A stretch of 64,000 nt of DNA from Piezodorus guildinii (GCA_023052935.1 CM041297.1:108429563-108493562), one strand, 5' to 3'. Positions 1 to 12,475 are shown, counted from the stretch's first letter. The notes: a model not told the origin generated them from the sequence alone. Numbers and translations are program-made.

Positions 1-373
1 CAATAATAATAGTGCTACAGGATCTCATACAATATTACAATATAAACAAAAGGAAAGTCAAATTACATAAAATAAAATCAAAATAAATAAACGTATACAA
101 TAACAAAATTTATAGACAAAATTAATACAAATAAATGAAGTTAACAAATAAATAAACAAAACATGTCTCATTCATACCTATGTACAATATTTACAATCAG
201 CTCGGGAACCCCGGACGGGGCTTGTCCCCCCACATGTGGAAGGACAACCAGCGCCTCCCTCTCAGCCGCATCACTGGTGAGAGCCAGCGGAAGCTAAGTG
301 AGGGCGCCACAGCCACAATCACACCGCACATGAGAGGAGAATCTGACCAGTGTCAGAACTCCAGAATAGATGT

Positions 374-3058
374 TTACAATATGTCTCGGGGCCACTGCCG
401 TTTCAACCTTCTAGGAGGGTTGTATGGATGAGTGGAGCTGGATAGGGATTGTGCTAGAGGATTTGGATGATGAATGAGGTTCTGGTGGAATTTGGAAAAT
501 TTAGATGGAATCAGGTCTGAAATAAATGGAACATTAAGGTCGTGGTGCAAGGTATAGTTGGATACATAATAAGGAGCATTTACTATTATTCGCAGGACTT
601 TGGATTGAAAGGATTGAATGCGTTTGATGTTAGAACGTTTAGCTGTCCCCCACAGTTCAAGTCCGTAGGTCCAGATTGGCTTCAGTATTGTCTTGTAAAG
701 TAATAATTTGTTGTCAACTGTAAGCTTAGATTTTCTGTTTAGTAGTCTGTATAACTGTCCGAATCGTCTGTTGAGTTATTTTCGTTTAAGTCTTGTATGT
801 GGGTTCCACGTCAATCTTTTGTCTAGTAGTAAGCCAAGATACCGGACTGTGTCTGAGGAAGGAAGCGGTATGGAATTGAAATGAACCATTGGACAGGATT
901 TGCGTCGAAGGGTGAAGGTGACGTGGGTGCATTTGCTTTCATTAACCTTAATACGCCAAGCATTACACCAGTCCTCGATAAGACAAAGGTGTCTTTGCAG
1001 GATTAAGGATGCTATTTCAGGATCGGGATTGGATGATAGGATGGCGGTGTCATCTGCAAATGTTGCCAGAAAGGTGTCAGAATGATTAGGAATATCAGCA
1101 GTGTAAAGGATGTAGAGGACGGGTCCCAAGACGCTGCCTTGAGGAACACCGGCCTCAATGGGATAAAAGTTAGAAAATTCTACACCACAGCGAACTCGGA
1201 AGGAGCGGTTTGAGAGATAGGATCGTAGAATGAGGTATAGAGACTGGGGTAAATGCGTTTTAAGCTTGAAGAATAATCCGGTGTGCCATACCCGGTCAAA
1301 AGCTTGCGCTATGTCCAGAAACGCACCAGAACAATACTCTTTGCATTCAAGGGCTGAGGAAATATGGTCTACAACTCGGAGTCCTTGTTGAACAGTGGAA
1401 TGATGAGCACGGAAACCAAACTGATGGGAAGGAAGATTTTGTGATTCTAATATAGGCAGGATTCGTTTTAGAAGGAGTTTTTCAAAGACTTTTGAGAGGA
1501 TGGGGAGTAGACTAATAGGTCTGTAAGATGAAGTGTTGCTGGAAGGTTTACCTGGTTTTAGGAAGAGAATGATTGTGGAATGTTTCCACAAGAGAGGAAA
1601 ATAGGTGGTGCGTAGGATGCAGTTTTAGATATAGGTTAGGAATATAATAGCTTTCTGCGGAAGTTGACGGAGGATCTGGGGGGTAAGGAGATCATGTCCA
1701 GGAGATTTACGGAGGGTCAGTTTCTGGAGAAGATATTTAACCTCAGAGGGATTAATAGCTTTAGGAGGTAGGGAAAGAGGTATTGGTGACAAAAGGAAGT
1801 CTTGTACTGCTGCGGTATGATTGCTTTGGGATTCCGGGTGAGGAGTGAATACTTTGGAGAGGTGTGTGGCGAATTCCTCGGCTTTATCTGCATCAGACGC
1901 AGCCCAGGAGTCATCACCACGCCGGAGAGGATGGGAAACTTGATGGGATTGTAAAATCTTCTTCGTGACATTCCACAGGGAATTGTCACTAGCTGACAGA
2001 GAGGAGAGGTAGGAATTAAAGGACTGGGAACGGAAGGTCGCCAACTCCTGCTTCAATTGTCTACAATAGAAGTTATAGGAGCGGCGATCTGTTGGGTGTC
2101 GGGTGCGCTGCCATAATGATCTGGCACGGCGTTTTGCATGGATTAGGTCTGTAAGGTGTTGGGGCAAATGGTTTTGGTGAGGAGTTATATTGGAGTGCTT
2201 AGGAGAGGAGGCAGTCCAGACAGCTTGCTGAATGGCGGTGGTGAAGGAGTAGACGGAATCGTCAAGGTCTTCTGGGGTTTTGAGGGTCGCTCTGAGGTTA
2301 ATATTATCGGTCAGGATTTGGCGAAATAGGTTCCAGTTGACAGGGCCTCGGATAAATGACGGTGGGATAGGTTTTGGAATTGGAGTGAGAGATACTTTTA
2401 GGATCAGTGGACTATGGTCTGAGGATAGTTCATCAAGTCGAGTTACAGATAAGTTGAGGGAGCCTAATCCGCTGTGAATGAAGAAGTCAAGGATGTCAGG
2501 ATTACGGTTGGGATCGGTTGGCCAGTAGGTAGGGGAATCAGGAGGTAGGAGATTGAAATGACGGGAGTTGAGTGCAGACAGCAAATTTCGTCCACGAGAA
2601 TTCGTGGTTCTCGAACCCCACTGTTGATGCTTGGCATTTAAGTCTGCACCCAGAATGAAATGATTTCCTAAGGAATTTAGAAAGGATACAAATTCGGTGT
2701 TGGAAATTGAGTGTTTGGGAGGGCAATATGCTGATGTAAGGGTTACCGGAAAGGAAAAAGTTTTGATTACTATGGCTGTGGTTTGTAGGAAATCATAGGT
2801 AGGAAGTGGGAGTAAGTGATGAGAGAGGGACTGGTGCACAATGACAGCAGTACCAGCATGGGCTTTGCCGTCTGGGTGGTCCGTACGGTATGTTACGTAT
2901 TGAGGTATTTTGAAGAACTGTTTAGTGGTTAGTCTAGTTTCAGTAATAAGTGCTACGTCAACTTTTTTGTCTTGCAATAAAGCTGTAAGTTCGTCAGTAT
3001 GATTTCTAACACCATTCGCATTCCATAGGAGAATGGATAAGGAGTTAGGTGAAGTCAT
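374..3058 (-). pseudogene. LINE ORF2, APE endonuclease plus reverse transcriptase, two in-frame stops
   Basis: 894 codons in one frame from ATG 3058 to TAA 374-376. The N-terminal APE-type endonuclease (about residues 1-230) shows LLWNANG, ITETRL, GADLNAKHQQWGS and SDHSPL, the usual catalytic blocks for nicking target DNA. The RT follows with KPGKPSSN..YRPISLLP, FLDIAQAFDRVWH, GVPQGSVLGP and the catalytic FADD box. The C-terminus ends in PPRRLKRQWPRDIL, a tail also seen in JB copies. TAA at 1625-1627 falls just before the first RT blocks and TAA at 776-778 falls in the thumb region. I checked that the frame (codon low position mod 3 = 2) is unchanged across both, so these are substitutions, not frameshifts. 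The copy cannot make full ORF2 protein. Confidence 0.85.
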
Positions 3059-4375
3059 TTAAGGATTTTTTAAGGAAGGGATTAAGTTTGATACAAGATT
3101 AGTAAGTAGTGATATTAGCGGCATAACGAGGGATTTGATTTCAGTGATGAAGGATGTCATCAAACTTGTAAGGTCTGAGACATTTGATGGAGGAGGAATA
3201 TGAGAAGTTTGATGCGGATGAGGTTTTTGAGGGTTGGGTAAATTTTGAGGAATAGCTGGTTGTGGAACGGTTTGAGGATTTTGAAGTGTGCGTTGTTCCG
3301 GCAGGGCCTCGGCCTCTTTGTTCTGGTTCCCACCTCCAAGTAGATGGGCAAATGTAACATTGGAATCAATTGTTTTTGAAGGTTGTCTTCTGCTTCTGAT
3401 CCGTTCAGCTGTTTCATCCTGATTCTGAGGTTTTTGGTATCTGCTTTTGAGGTTCTTGTAGATTTGACATCCCTTGTAGTTAGCCGGGTGGTCCTCGAGG
3501 CACAGAGCACATACAGCGGGTGTTAATCTTGATCTTGTGCATTCTTCTGATTTATGTTGCTCACCGCATTTCACACAGCGTGGTGTGTGGTGACAATAAC
3601 TTCTAGTATGACCATATGCCTGACAATTGTGGCACTGCACTATTTCTTTCTTAGTGTGAGGTTTTTCAACTCTTACACTAGTATAGTATAATCTATTGAG
3701 GTCATAAATTTTTTCGACTGCTGCTGATGGCTCCAAGTCCACAAAAATTAGAGGCAGTGGAATTTTATCTTTTAGGACGTTGGTGACTTGCCGCACTTTA
3801 TAGCCTATCTCCGTCAGTTCTTCTTGGATAGCTGCTGCTGGTGTCGAAGGGTGTAGGTTTCTAATTACAACCCTTAAAGCTCTCTTCTGGCGTAACTGAT
3901 ATGTATGAAAATCAGCTTTGGTCTCCGTCAGATATTTTACTATTTTTCTGTAGGTTTCGGCGGTAGTCGGGGATATTTTAGTATCACTGGTTCTACTTAT
4001 ACAATAATAACTGTTAGGATCGGTTAATTTATTTAGATGCGCACACAGTAGTTGAAAGTTTTTAATATTTTTAACAAATATTGATGGAGGTTGTGGTTCT
4101 TTTGGTATAGGAGAAGATTCCATTGTTTCTTTTTCAATTTGAAGGATCTGAAATGGGTTCGGTGTAAAAAACGGCGATTCTTCAGATAATCCTTGTGATG
4201 ATGTGCTAGGCTGTGGTTCAGATCCTAAAGAGGTAGCTGCAGCAGTCGCTGGTGGAATCATTTTTTTATTATTATCACGGCGAGGTCTCTGTTTTGTGGG
4301 AGACGAGTTTGAACCTGCAGATCTAGATCTTTTACTTGTAACTTTCGAGGACATCACTTGATGAAAATATCGCAT
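3059..4375 (-). CDS. LINE ORF1, gag-like nucleic-acid-binding protein with three zinc knuckles
   Basis: 438 residues, intact. In Jockey-type elements this protein coats the element RNA and targets the RNP. Residues 1-60 are Ser/Thr/Pro/Lys-rich and look disordered. A central region (about 100-235) resembles the domain found just before zinc knuckles in Jockey gag proteins. Cys/His knuckles follow at about 248-261 (CHNCQAYGHTRSYC), 267-279 (CVKCGEQHKSEEC) and 289-303 (CALCLEDHPANYKGC). The C-terminus is Pro/Gln-rich and then Leu/Ile-rich. ATG at 4375 is the first start; Met8 (just before SSKVTSK) is an equally plausible one. The TAA stop directly abuts the ATG of ORF2, which suggests termination-reinitiation for ORF2 translation. 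Confidence 0.85.
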   Translation of the reverse strand: MRYFHQVMSSKVTSKRSRSAGSNSSPTKQRPRRDNNKKMIPPATAAATSLGSEPQPSTSSQGLSEESPFFTPNPFQILQIEKETMESSPIPKEPQPPSIFVKNIKNFQLLCAHLNKLTDPNSYYCISRTSDTKISPTTAETYRKIVKYLTETKADFHTYQLRQKRALRVVIRNLHPSTPAAAIQEELTEIGYKVRQVTNVLKDKIPLPLIFVDLEPSAAVEKIYDLNRLYYTSVRVEKPHTKKEIVQCHNCQAYGHTRSYCHHTPRCVKCGEQHKSEECTRSRLTPAVCALCLEDHPANYKGCQIYKNLKSRYQKPQNQDETAERIRSRRQPSKTIDSNVTFAHLLGGGNQNKEAEALPEQRTLQNPQTVPQPAIPQNLPNPQKPHPHQTSHIPPPSNVSDLTSLMTSFITEIKSLVMPLISLLTNLVSNLIPSLKNP

Positions 4376-4378
4376 TGA

Positions 4379-5590
4379 TTAAAAAAAAAAAAATAGGAAT
4401 AAATATATAATGGAATAAGAATAAGAAGGGAAAAAAAATAAATAAAAGAAAGATAAGGAAAATAAAAGCAAGCCCGAGCTTGCCGAGCTAGCGGCAATCA
4501 GCTGATCAGTGACCCTCCTTTCACTTTTTCGTGATTGTACAAAGTAAATTATAACTTTGCTTACCGAAATTTCTCCAATATTCACTGCTGTAGTATTCCT
4601 GAGGTCTAGTTATGTTTTCCAGACTGAACTCAAGCGAATCCCTACTGAAAAAAGCAAAAATCTGAGAGACGAAGTAACGTATGACTGTTATCATCGAGCG
4701 CATCAGCTGATTCCAACTCTGAAGTCTAGAATATTTATTTTACCATATTAATAACACTATTTTAGAGTTATGAAATTAAATGTTTTAGTAAGATTAGGAA
4801 CGAAACTAAATGTGTAATTAGTACCTTTAGAAAATAATCGCGTTTTTAAAGGGGTTCAGTGTTCATTAGATAAAATCAAAGAGAATATTTAGATAAAACT
4901 AAATGGTGGTAATACAAATATGTTAAAATATCCATTTCGAAAAAAAAAAATACCTTTTGAAAATCAACGTCTCAATTAATGAGCATTTAAACGCAAAATT
5001 GCAGATTTAAGACTAAATATATAATCTTTATCACACATTTTTATGGATGATTTGAAATAAATGTAATGAAATCGACCATTAAAAAAATTATAATACATGT
5101 AGCTATATAGAAAACTAATACATCATCAAGTTTGGCATCAGCTTAGAAATTGATTAAAAATTTAACTCTTATACTTTTCCATAAAATGGATTCCAAGATA
5201 ACTTTTGGATTAAATCATTTTTTTATAAACAACTGTTCAACTGAATAATACTTTAAAAACAAAATAAGTTATATCCTTAGTACTGAGAAATATTTGCAGT
5301 TAAATATGGAATTAAAAACTAGTTAATATCCTTTTAATTTTAACTGAAATTGAAGATAAGCCCGGAAAAACAGAGAAATACTCCGAAGCTTTTAATAGAT
5401 TATTAAAAATTAAAAAAACTGTATTCCTAGTTTGTATGTTAAAAATGTGTATAGCTTTAGTTTTGAAATATGTTTATGCTTGTCATTTAGTTTTGCCAGA
5501 TTCTATTTATAATTTGAATATAATAGTATTCTTTATTTGAATAATTATCATATGATACTGTAACCTTTTTTTGTAGAACTTTAGATATTA
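4379..5590. other. Probable LINE 5' UTR, then AT-rich DNA without genes
   Basis: From 4379 to about 4700 the DNA is probably the 5' UTR of the JA LINE: it abuts ORF1 and contains a GC-richer stretch near 4468-4510, but no second copy exists here to fix the boundary. From 4740 to 5590 I see only AT-rich DNA with no supported gene or repeat. Confidence 0.4.
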
Positions 5591-5599
5591 TAACATCTA

Positions 5600-5850
5600 T
5601 TTCTAGCGCCTGTTGCCGTTGAAGGTAGTAAAGGGTTAGATTTCCCTTACTCAGGGCGGGGATATTAGGGTCTTATGTTTGCCTACACCAATTTCTCCAA
5701 CCACCCGGATTTCCACCTCGGCAGGTGTTGCCGCCATTGAGTCAAATATTCCTGTTGTCAAACCAACTCCGACCTGCCTCTCTAGCTCTGTAACGTCTGG
5801 TGCAGGCAACGTATATATTATCCTTCTTCAGTATTCTCTTCACGATATTC
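5600..5850. other. GC-richer island with overlapping short open frames, unidentified
   Basis: The base composition jumps relative to its surroundings. On the plus strand a Ser/Thr/Pro-rich frame opens at 5679. On the minus strand two adjacent frames look more protein-like: one of about 60 codons includes MAATPAEVEIRVVGEIGVGK and ends at a stop near 5650, and a second in another frame continues to about 5470 and includes GNLTLYYLQRQQALEIDVI. This is what a decayed minus-strand coding sequence with one frameshift would look like. I do not recognise the family. Confidence 0.3.
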
Positions 5851-7160
5851 AGAAATTATTAAATTATTATTCGAGCCAGGATTTGTATGCATTATCATAT
5901 TTGTATTTATAATTATTATATCAAGAAATATTTCTTTCAAATTAAATTTTCATTGAAATACTGTTACATGTATATATGTATTAGGTATTGCATTATGACT
6001 TGATAAATAGATATGATTAAAATTGGGAATACTGCTTATTACCATTTTAAATATTTCTGTGTCTACTTAACGAAAAGTCTATTTTAAAAATTTAACAAAA
6101 ATAATATTTTGTTTTTTTGTTGCAGGTAAGGAATCATAGTCGAGTTATAAGTTAAGAAGTGATGCAAAATAATAAAATGAGGTATATATATATTATAGTT
6201 TTGTATATTTTATTTAAATAAATAAAAACTGGATCTATGTTATAAACGAAAATTTGTTTTTAGTCTATTAATTTAAAGAACTAATTTCCGTGTGATAGGA
6301 AAACAATAATCTTTGTTTATATTTTTCTACTCATGTTATCTGTATGAGCTTCCATTTAATAATTTTACTCATTTATTTCATTTTTCAATAGTGTTATTAA
6401 AATAATTTACCACTAAATTAAAATATTTATTATTTTAAAATATACTGTAAACTATACACATCGATTCTATCTAATTTTTATTTGCTGTTTTTCTTATAAA
6501 TTTACTCGTTATCATAGCCCGTTATATGAAAAATTTGTGGTACTACTAGAATTAATTGCAATCTAGGTCTACGCTTACTTATCTTAAAAATTAACTATAA
6601 CATACTTTTGACGGCATCCTAAGACTGAATGTTTATTTTGGCCTTTGAAAATTGTTAGTAATGATACATAGTAACATTATTTCTTATTTTCGTCCTTTTA
6701 ATGAAGTTCTGATTTCAAGTTTTTAAAAGTATTTTATATTTGGCAGAAATCTACTGTTGTAAGATTTATTACTTTCTAAAATATAATTGATTCTCAATGT
6801 TTTCACTTGGTATGATTTTTAATCAACACTCAGGGTTAGGAAATCCTGTTTGGATAATTTAATTCATGTATACTTTTAATATTATTATTATTATCCGTTC
6901 GGATTTTATTTTATTTAACAATATTCAGACATTAAATAATACCGAGAAAATACATTATTCATACTGCCTAACTATATTGAGTTGCTCACAACACATCATA
7001 CCATAATTTCATTAGAATTATTTTTTTTTTAAATAATAACAATATAAAGATAAGTATTTATATAATTACATTTTATTATTATTATTAAATTATAAATTTT
7101 TTTCTCCAGTTTAGATTTATCATTTTTTTTTTACATATATAAAACTCTCTTAAGAAAATA
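5851..7160. other. AT-rich stretch, no gene seen
   Basis: Long A/T-rich DNA with scattered poly(T) runs. No open frame, repeat copy or structured element could be supported. Confidence 0.5.
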
Positions 7161-7162
7161 AA

Positions 7163-8057
7163 TCTGGTGCGGACAACACACGACTTTCACTTACCTCCAT
7201 TTTTGAAATCGATTAAAGAATTTTCAAGTACAGTAAGAGATAAAAATGAGTGAAACCATTAAGAAATAAATTAAATGGAATTTCTATAGAAACATGTGTT
7301 TTATTAAAAAATCTATTATATTATTATCTAAAATTATCAGTTAGTTTTATCGGCTTTTCATCACTCTCTATTATCTTTTAAAAGCTTGTATATAAGTTAA
7401 TATTTTTTTCTAAAATCTTTAGCTTTCAAACGGTTTATTAAACATGTATATTACTGTTCTTCTGTTCAAAAACAAAATATTGCATTAAAAAAAAAATTAT
7501 TAAGTTTTCTCCTTTAGTTGGGTATCGAATTCATTCAAATTATATATTTAGCTGTTATTTATCCATGCTAACAAGATAAAGTGGTTATTTTTATAGAATC
7601 TACAAAATTAAAGGTACTTTAGGAGAAGAAAATAGAAAATATCGGCATTTAAGCCCTGTCAGACCATTTTAATCCGAACGAAACCTAAATTATATTAAAG
7701 CCCATAAAATTTTACATCGATATACGAAGTATAAGCAAAATCGTCGGTACCGTTTTCGAGAAAATCGAAAAAAGGTGCAAAATGAATGGTATAAAGTGGC
7801 TCTTCTGGTAAGCTCATTTTGATGAAAAAGGTTTAGTAACGTCTCGGGCGTATATTTGTCTTAAATATGAAATTTCAGTTTCATAGGACCGTTTTCGCCC
7901 GGGAGGTACCACACACACACACACACACTCAGACCTTTTTGTGGGACTTGGTTATTTGGACTCAGGGGACCCTGAAATGTGTATTTCCGTTGAAAACTGG
8001 AATTCGAAAATTTTCACGATCGCAATACTTTCCCTTACTATATATAGTAAGTGAAAG
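7163..8057 (+). repeat. MT repeat copy A (about 0.9 kb, full length)
   Basis: Full-length member of a dispersed family with seven copies here. It starts with the TCTGGTGCGG..CAACACACGAC block. It has an inverted pair ACTTTCACTTAC (7183-7194) and GTAAGTGAAAG (8047-8057) and an internal (CA)n near 7911-7926. The last ~130 bases are the best conserved and include GGACTCAGGGGACCCT and a terminal snap-back CCCTTACTATATATAGTAAG. It lacks coding capacity beyond a short ORF through the CA repeat. The layout (5' TC, subterminal inverted repeat, internal microsatellite, 3' hairpin) resembles nonautonomous Helentron/HINE elements, but class is an inference. Confidence 0.7.
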
Positions 8058-9340
8058 CAATAACAGAATCTTTAGGCATTGATCTTAACACATTAAAAAT
8101 ATATTCATGTACACATCCCGCTTTCGGGTACCATGCGTGTGGTGGTGGATGATACCTAAGGTGTCTAATATTATATTTTCTGCCATCTTTGCTGCGTCCC
8201 CGATTAATTATACTGCATATGTCAAGTTGTTATATTTTAAATATCATTACTAAATTCTGTCACTTTATTAGTTTGTGTTTTAAAATACTTGAAACACAAA
8301 ATGGTTTTTACTCCTTCTGTACTAAAATACACCTCTTACGGTTATGGAGTGCCTATGGATAACTGCTAGTTCCTCCGCTATCAACCATTACTTTTCACTC
8401 TTGGCTGCCTTCTCTAATCTGATAATTTCACGCACTTTGGAGCTGCTTTGTTACGGTCTTTGGTAACAGGATGGTCTATAGCACCTCTTCGTGGTTCGTA
8501 TTCTTCAGGATTAGAACACACCATTCCTTTTCCCGTGAAATTCCTGGAAGTGGAGAATACCTTTCTGACATTTCCGATATTTAGGCCCCATACAAGATCT
8601 CGGAATTTTTCATTTTAAGATATTTTATTCAGTGTTGTTTTTGTAGACCTCATATTCGCATAGAAGAGTGCCAACAAGCCTGGTACTCTCATGTAGCTCG
8701 TTAATTTTAATTAATTATTATTTCCTACTTTTCATATTTTGCTTACTGTTGAATTCTTTTATTCACAGCTTGTAGAAATTATAATTTCATTAGTTTTTCA
8801 ATAACTGTTGGATATTTTTTCATGAAAAAAATTCTAATGTTGAGAAAAATCTTTGCAATGCTTGGAACGAAGAAAGGATGAACATTACTATTAAAATGTA
8901 TGAGTGTGGGTTGTGATTCTTCTCGAAATAATAAAAACTGTGCAAATTATTACACAATTGTTTATGATTTTCAAATAAAAATATTACATAGGTAATTAGG
9001 TAATACATAATAAATAATTCAAAAGAAAATGGCATAGTACCGCTGCTAAGTTAAACTAGTTCTATACCAATTTCAATAATTCTTTTTTTCATTTTGTAGA
9101 AAATTTAATTATCTATGAAATGACACTAAAAACATTTATTTATAGTATAAAAGTATTTATTTAATTAATTTATTAGGGTAAAACTGTTTATATAGCTGTT
9201 GATAAGCAATTAAGTAATATGAAAAGTAATAAATAATTTAATAATTTGGTATTTATTTATATATTGATTAGGAGAAACGGATTTTTTAAAATTCTTTATT
9301 CGAGTTTTTCGCATCTTGAAACGTAAGCCATCAAATTTTA
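8058..9340. other. Intergenic DNA with one possible decayed minus-strand ORF
   Basis: Between about 8425 and 8590 the minus strand keeps an open, protein-like frame containing GKGMVCSNPEEYEPRRG and ending in a stop. It is too short and degraded to identify. The remainder is AT-rich with no recognisable element. Confidence 0.3.
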
Positions 9341-9354
9341 AAATATTATTATCA

Positions 9355-9560
9355 GGGTTTAAAGATCTTAAATTATATAAAGGGTTTGTAATATTAAAAT
9401 TCCTTCAAAAACAGAAGGACAATTTTAAGGGAATTTTTAACGGAAAAGAGTAAAATACATAAATACATATCATCTTTTTAATTTTCTACAGTCTTTAGAC
9501 TCAACTATTTTTTAATAAGACAGTTATATTAAATACCAAATTATGTAGCAGAAAATAATT
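9355..9560. repeat. Diverged direct repeat, first copy
   Basis: This ~200-bp segment, from AGGGTTTAAAGATCTTAAAT to the TTTAATAAGACAGTTATATTAA block, recurs at 9908-10135 in the same orientation with many substitutions and indels. An S1 SINE remnant lies between the two copies. Source element unknown. Confidence 0.55.
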
Positions 9561-9596
9561 AATGTATTTAACGAATTTGGAACTTGTTGTTGGTTT

Positions 9597-9702
9597 ATTC
9601 ATACGTCACTTAATGCTACTATGGCTAATCGGGGCATATTGCAAACTTGAGCATAGAAGACTGTTATGCTAGCTACTATGTTACAGGTGACCCCGGATTA
9701 AT
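9597..9702 (-). repeat. S1 SINE remnant with deleted centre
   Basis: Starts with the conserved S1 tail block (GCTACTATGGCTAATCGG) and ends with the tRNA-like head (GTGACCCC); the ~190 bases between them in the full copy at 37574 are mostly missing. The strand follows the tRNA-like head. Confidence 0.6.
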
Positions 9703-9907
9703 ACCTTGTGTTAATGGACTAATATCTTTTGGGGTAACAAATAGTGAGCTTATCACTATCAGTACAATATTTGATGTTTAATGTGAAAGAAAATTATTGT
9801 TAGAAAATATATTTTTGAAATTGTCTTCTCTTTAGTCAATTGTGTCAACGTTGCTTGATAAGTGGGACCGGCTGAAATTTAAGGATGCAAAGATACAAGC
9901 CAATGTT

Positions 9908-10135
9908 ATTAGGGTTCAAAGATAGTTTGAATTATTAAATTTTTTTCAAAAATAGAATGGACAGTTTTAAATTTCAAGGAAAGATTACCAAGATTTTTTT
10001 ACGAAGCAGAGTGAAATACATAAATAGATGTAATGTTTTTATTTTTCAACAGTCTTTAGACCCAACTATGTTTTAATAAGACAGTTGTATTAAGTTCTAT
10101 ATATTTTAAGGAATAGTGGATATTTTTAAAATGAT
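9908..10135. repeat. Diverged direct repeat, second copy
   Basis: Pairs with 9355-9560. Shared blocks include TACATAAATA and CAGTCTTTAGAC. Divergence looks old. Confidence 0.55.
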
Positions 10136-11855
10136 TCTTTAACTAACAAAATATCAGCGACGGGGCTCTGGCTGTATCCTTAAAATTACTACTAAAGCCT
10201 ATCCTAAACTATTTACTTCCTTATCAGATGCAAGAGCACTTTGCCACCGCTTCGGGGCTGGTGTATGTTTACTCATATTACACTGCACACAGCAAAGAAA
10301 TTATTCAGTATTGTGATCTCCTATACACATCAATAAATTTTAGTTTTTCCTTTAGGAAGTAACCAATCATCTTTAATTTTATTGTGACCATATAAAACGA
10401 TGTAGATCACATCTTCCTGAATGCAATCGAGTTGATCTTTCAATTGGATAGAGGTGTTCGTTTCCATATTACTTTTATGTAACAGATGTGTTGGTTTGTC
10501 GAAAATTCATCACAAAACAATATATTCGTACAAACTACTTCGTACTCACCCTGAATAAAGTTAGCTGGTGAATAATGAAAAGCCATAGCCGCGGGCTTCA
10601 AACTTCGTTCTTTTGGTCCCCATACCTATCATTACTAAAAATTCAAATCAATTAAGTTCTAATTGATATAATGAAATTAAATGATTTTGAGTTTGACATT
10701 TGATTATCACTCGTTTAATATCTGTTTTCTTAGATAATACCTTATTTCCTTATATTTATGCTAAACCTACTGTTTTTTTCTTCCTCTGTTGTCCTTGAAA
10801 AGATGAATGACCTTCTCCGCTTTTATTGAATATTACGTTGGTAATTTATCAAAATACTAATATTTATTAATTATTACATAATGAATGTAATCAAATTAAA
10901 AAATAAAGAAAAGGAACCGGCTACTACAATCTACGGTTTCTCATGGGTTATTTATGATTATTTGATACAGTAAATAGTACTGCTGTCTTCATTAAAGATT
11001 TTCCAAGCTGGTATAGTTTGTATTATCACTTCAGACACTGGATTCCCTCAATCCATTAACTATTAGCTACTCATGATGATTGTACTTACGATCGTTTCCT
11101 GAAAGTCGAGTTTATTCCTGGCTGATTTTAAGAGATACATAATTATTTGTTGTAGTCGGACTCTAACCTGGTGCCATTATTTAAAAGGTACGTTTCTCAT
11201 TAAGCACTCTCAGTTCTCAATTTACTAAAATAGGACATTATCTTATGATTAGCATCAGTATCAGTTTAATAATATCATTAATAACTAGGATAGAAACTTT
11301 TTTTTTTTTTTTTATACTTATATATTCGTATGTATTTCAATAATAATGGACAATAATAATAATAGAAACTAGTGAGTTAGAATATTTGCGTTGGCCATAT
11401 ACTTTTACCAAATTCTAAATACTTCTAATGTTTCATTCATATTTATACAGCATGTTACGACAATTTTACGACTTTTTCTAGCCATTAAAAGAAATGGGTA
11501 AAATGTATACAAAGATTACACATTGCAAGACCTCAGTTGCCATTAAAATGATTTGGTATTGAGTTTCAAGTCTCAATGGCATAATGGCCATTACTTGAGG
11601 TTCGGTAACTATATTGTTAGGTTGTTCATAAAATTTACACAATTACTTGAGACCTTTAAACAGTTTCCAAAATATATAGATGGACCAGACAATATTTACC
11701 TGTTGGGCTTTATCTGACCCAGATAATTATTTACTGCATTTGTATTCTCAAGGAAAAATAATTATCTGGATTAGAATTACCAGTAAGTAAGTGCCAGAAT
11801 TACTTAAAAAGACGATGAATTATAATTCCTTAGCATGAAATGATGCTTCAGTATC
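10136..11855. other. AT-rich stretch without a supported gene
   Basis: Contains a poly(T) at 11299-11314 and a 14-bp perfect inverted repeat (CCAGATAATTATTT at 11719-11732, its complement at 11756-11769) around a 23-base loop. No coding signal worth reporting. Confidence 0.45.
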
Positions 11856-11859
11856 GGCA

Positions 11860-12475
11860 TTCATATGTTACCGAACCGATATGTATTCGGCCATTTGAAT
11901 GATTGGGAATTGAGTTTACCATGGAAGGAGAGGCCAAGTCAGCATCATATGGAGCATTATTTTCTCTATGGATCAGTTTTATCGCTGAGAATTTTGCGAA
12001 GAATTTTTGATTATAAGGATTGGATTCGAGAGGAATTCAATGGTTTAGTAGAGTATCAAAGCTCAATTCTCTGATGTCCAAATTGGCCTAATGGTTGTCA
12101 TGTAAATAATCTCTTTGTAGTTTAATAGAAGAATAGAACGTTCGCCTTGTAAGTGTTGAAGTAGCTGAAAATGTGAGCAGTTTCTGGTCGTTTTAGGGGT
12201 CCTAGGGCAGGAAGTCATAGGTTTACGACGAAGGCCTCTGATGTGCGATTGAAGAGTTAGGAATACATAAACTGAATCATTATTTACTGATATGATACAC
12301 ACATGTATCATTAGCATACGTAAAAAAGAAGTTTTAGGATGGGAAAACGATTTTTAAATATTGTAATTACTATCAATGTATTCGCAAATTCATTTCATGT
12401 TTCTTTATATGGTAATATTTTTATTATTGAAGGATTATAGGTAAATTAATTTTTGTAGAGTACCAAAGAATCGAT
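11860..12475 (-). mobile_element. JB LINE fragment (Jockey-like RT, decayed)
   Basis: Minus-strand remnant of an RT palm/thumb region. The catalytic box near 12305-12325 reads YAND instead of YADD in the best frame. Downstream, a frame contains LLQHLQGERSILLLNYKEI and TTIRPIWT, typical of the Jockey RT thumb. Multiple stops and frame changes. It matches 24150-24570 over its RT-side half, including flanking non-frame sequence. Confidence 0.6.

Larger units (their letters stand above)
1..4378 (-). mobile_element. Jockey-clade non-LTR retrotransposon (family JA), near complete
   Basis: Autonomous LINE read right to left: ORF1 (4375-3059), ORF2 (3058-374) and a 3' UTR (373-1) that runs off the window. 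A truncated copy at 44886-45323 shows the missing end: about 50 more bases and then an A tail. ORF1 gag with three zinc knuckles followed by an APE endonuclease-RT ORF2 is the Jockey layout, and no RNase H domain follows the RT. The 5' end is not defined; a UTR probably extends to about 4700, but no target-site duplication can be tested because the 3' flank is missing. Only two nonsense codons break ORF2, so the insertion looks fairly young. Confidence 0.85.

Noticed and set aside
180..431. 83-codon plus-strand ORF over the LINE 3' end
   Set aside because: Antisense of the JA 3' UTR and ORF2 C-terminus.
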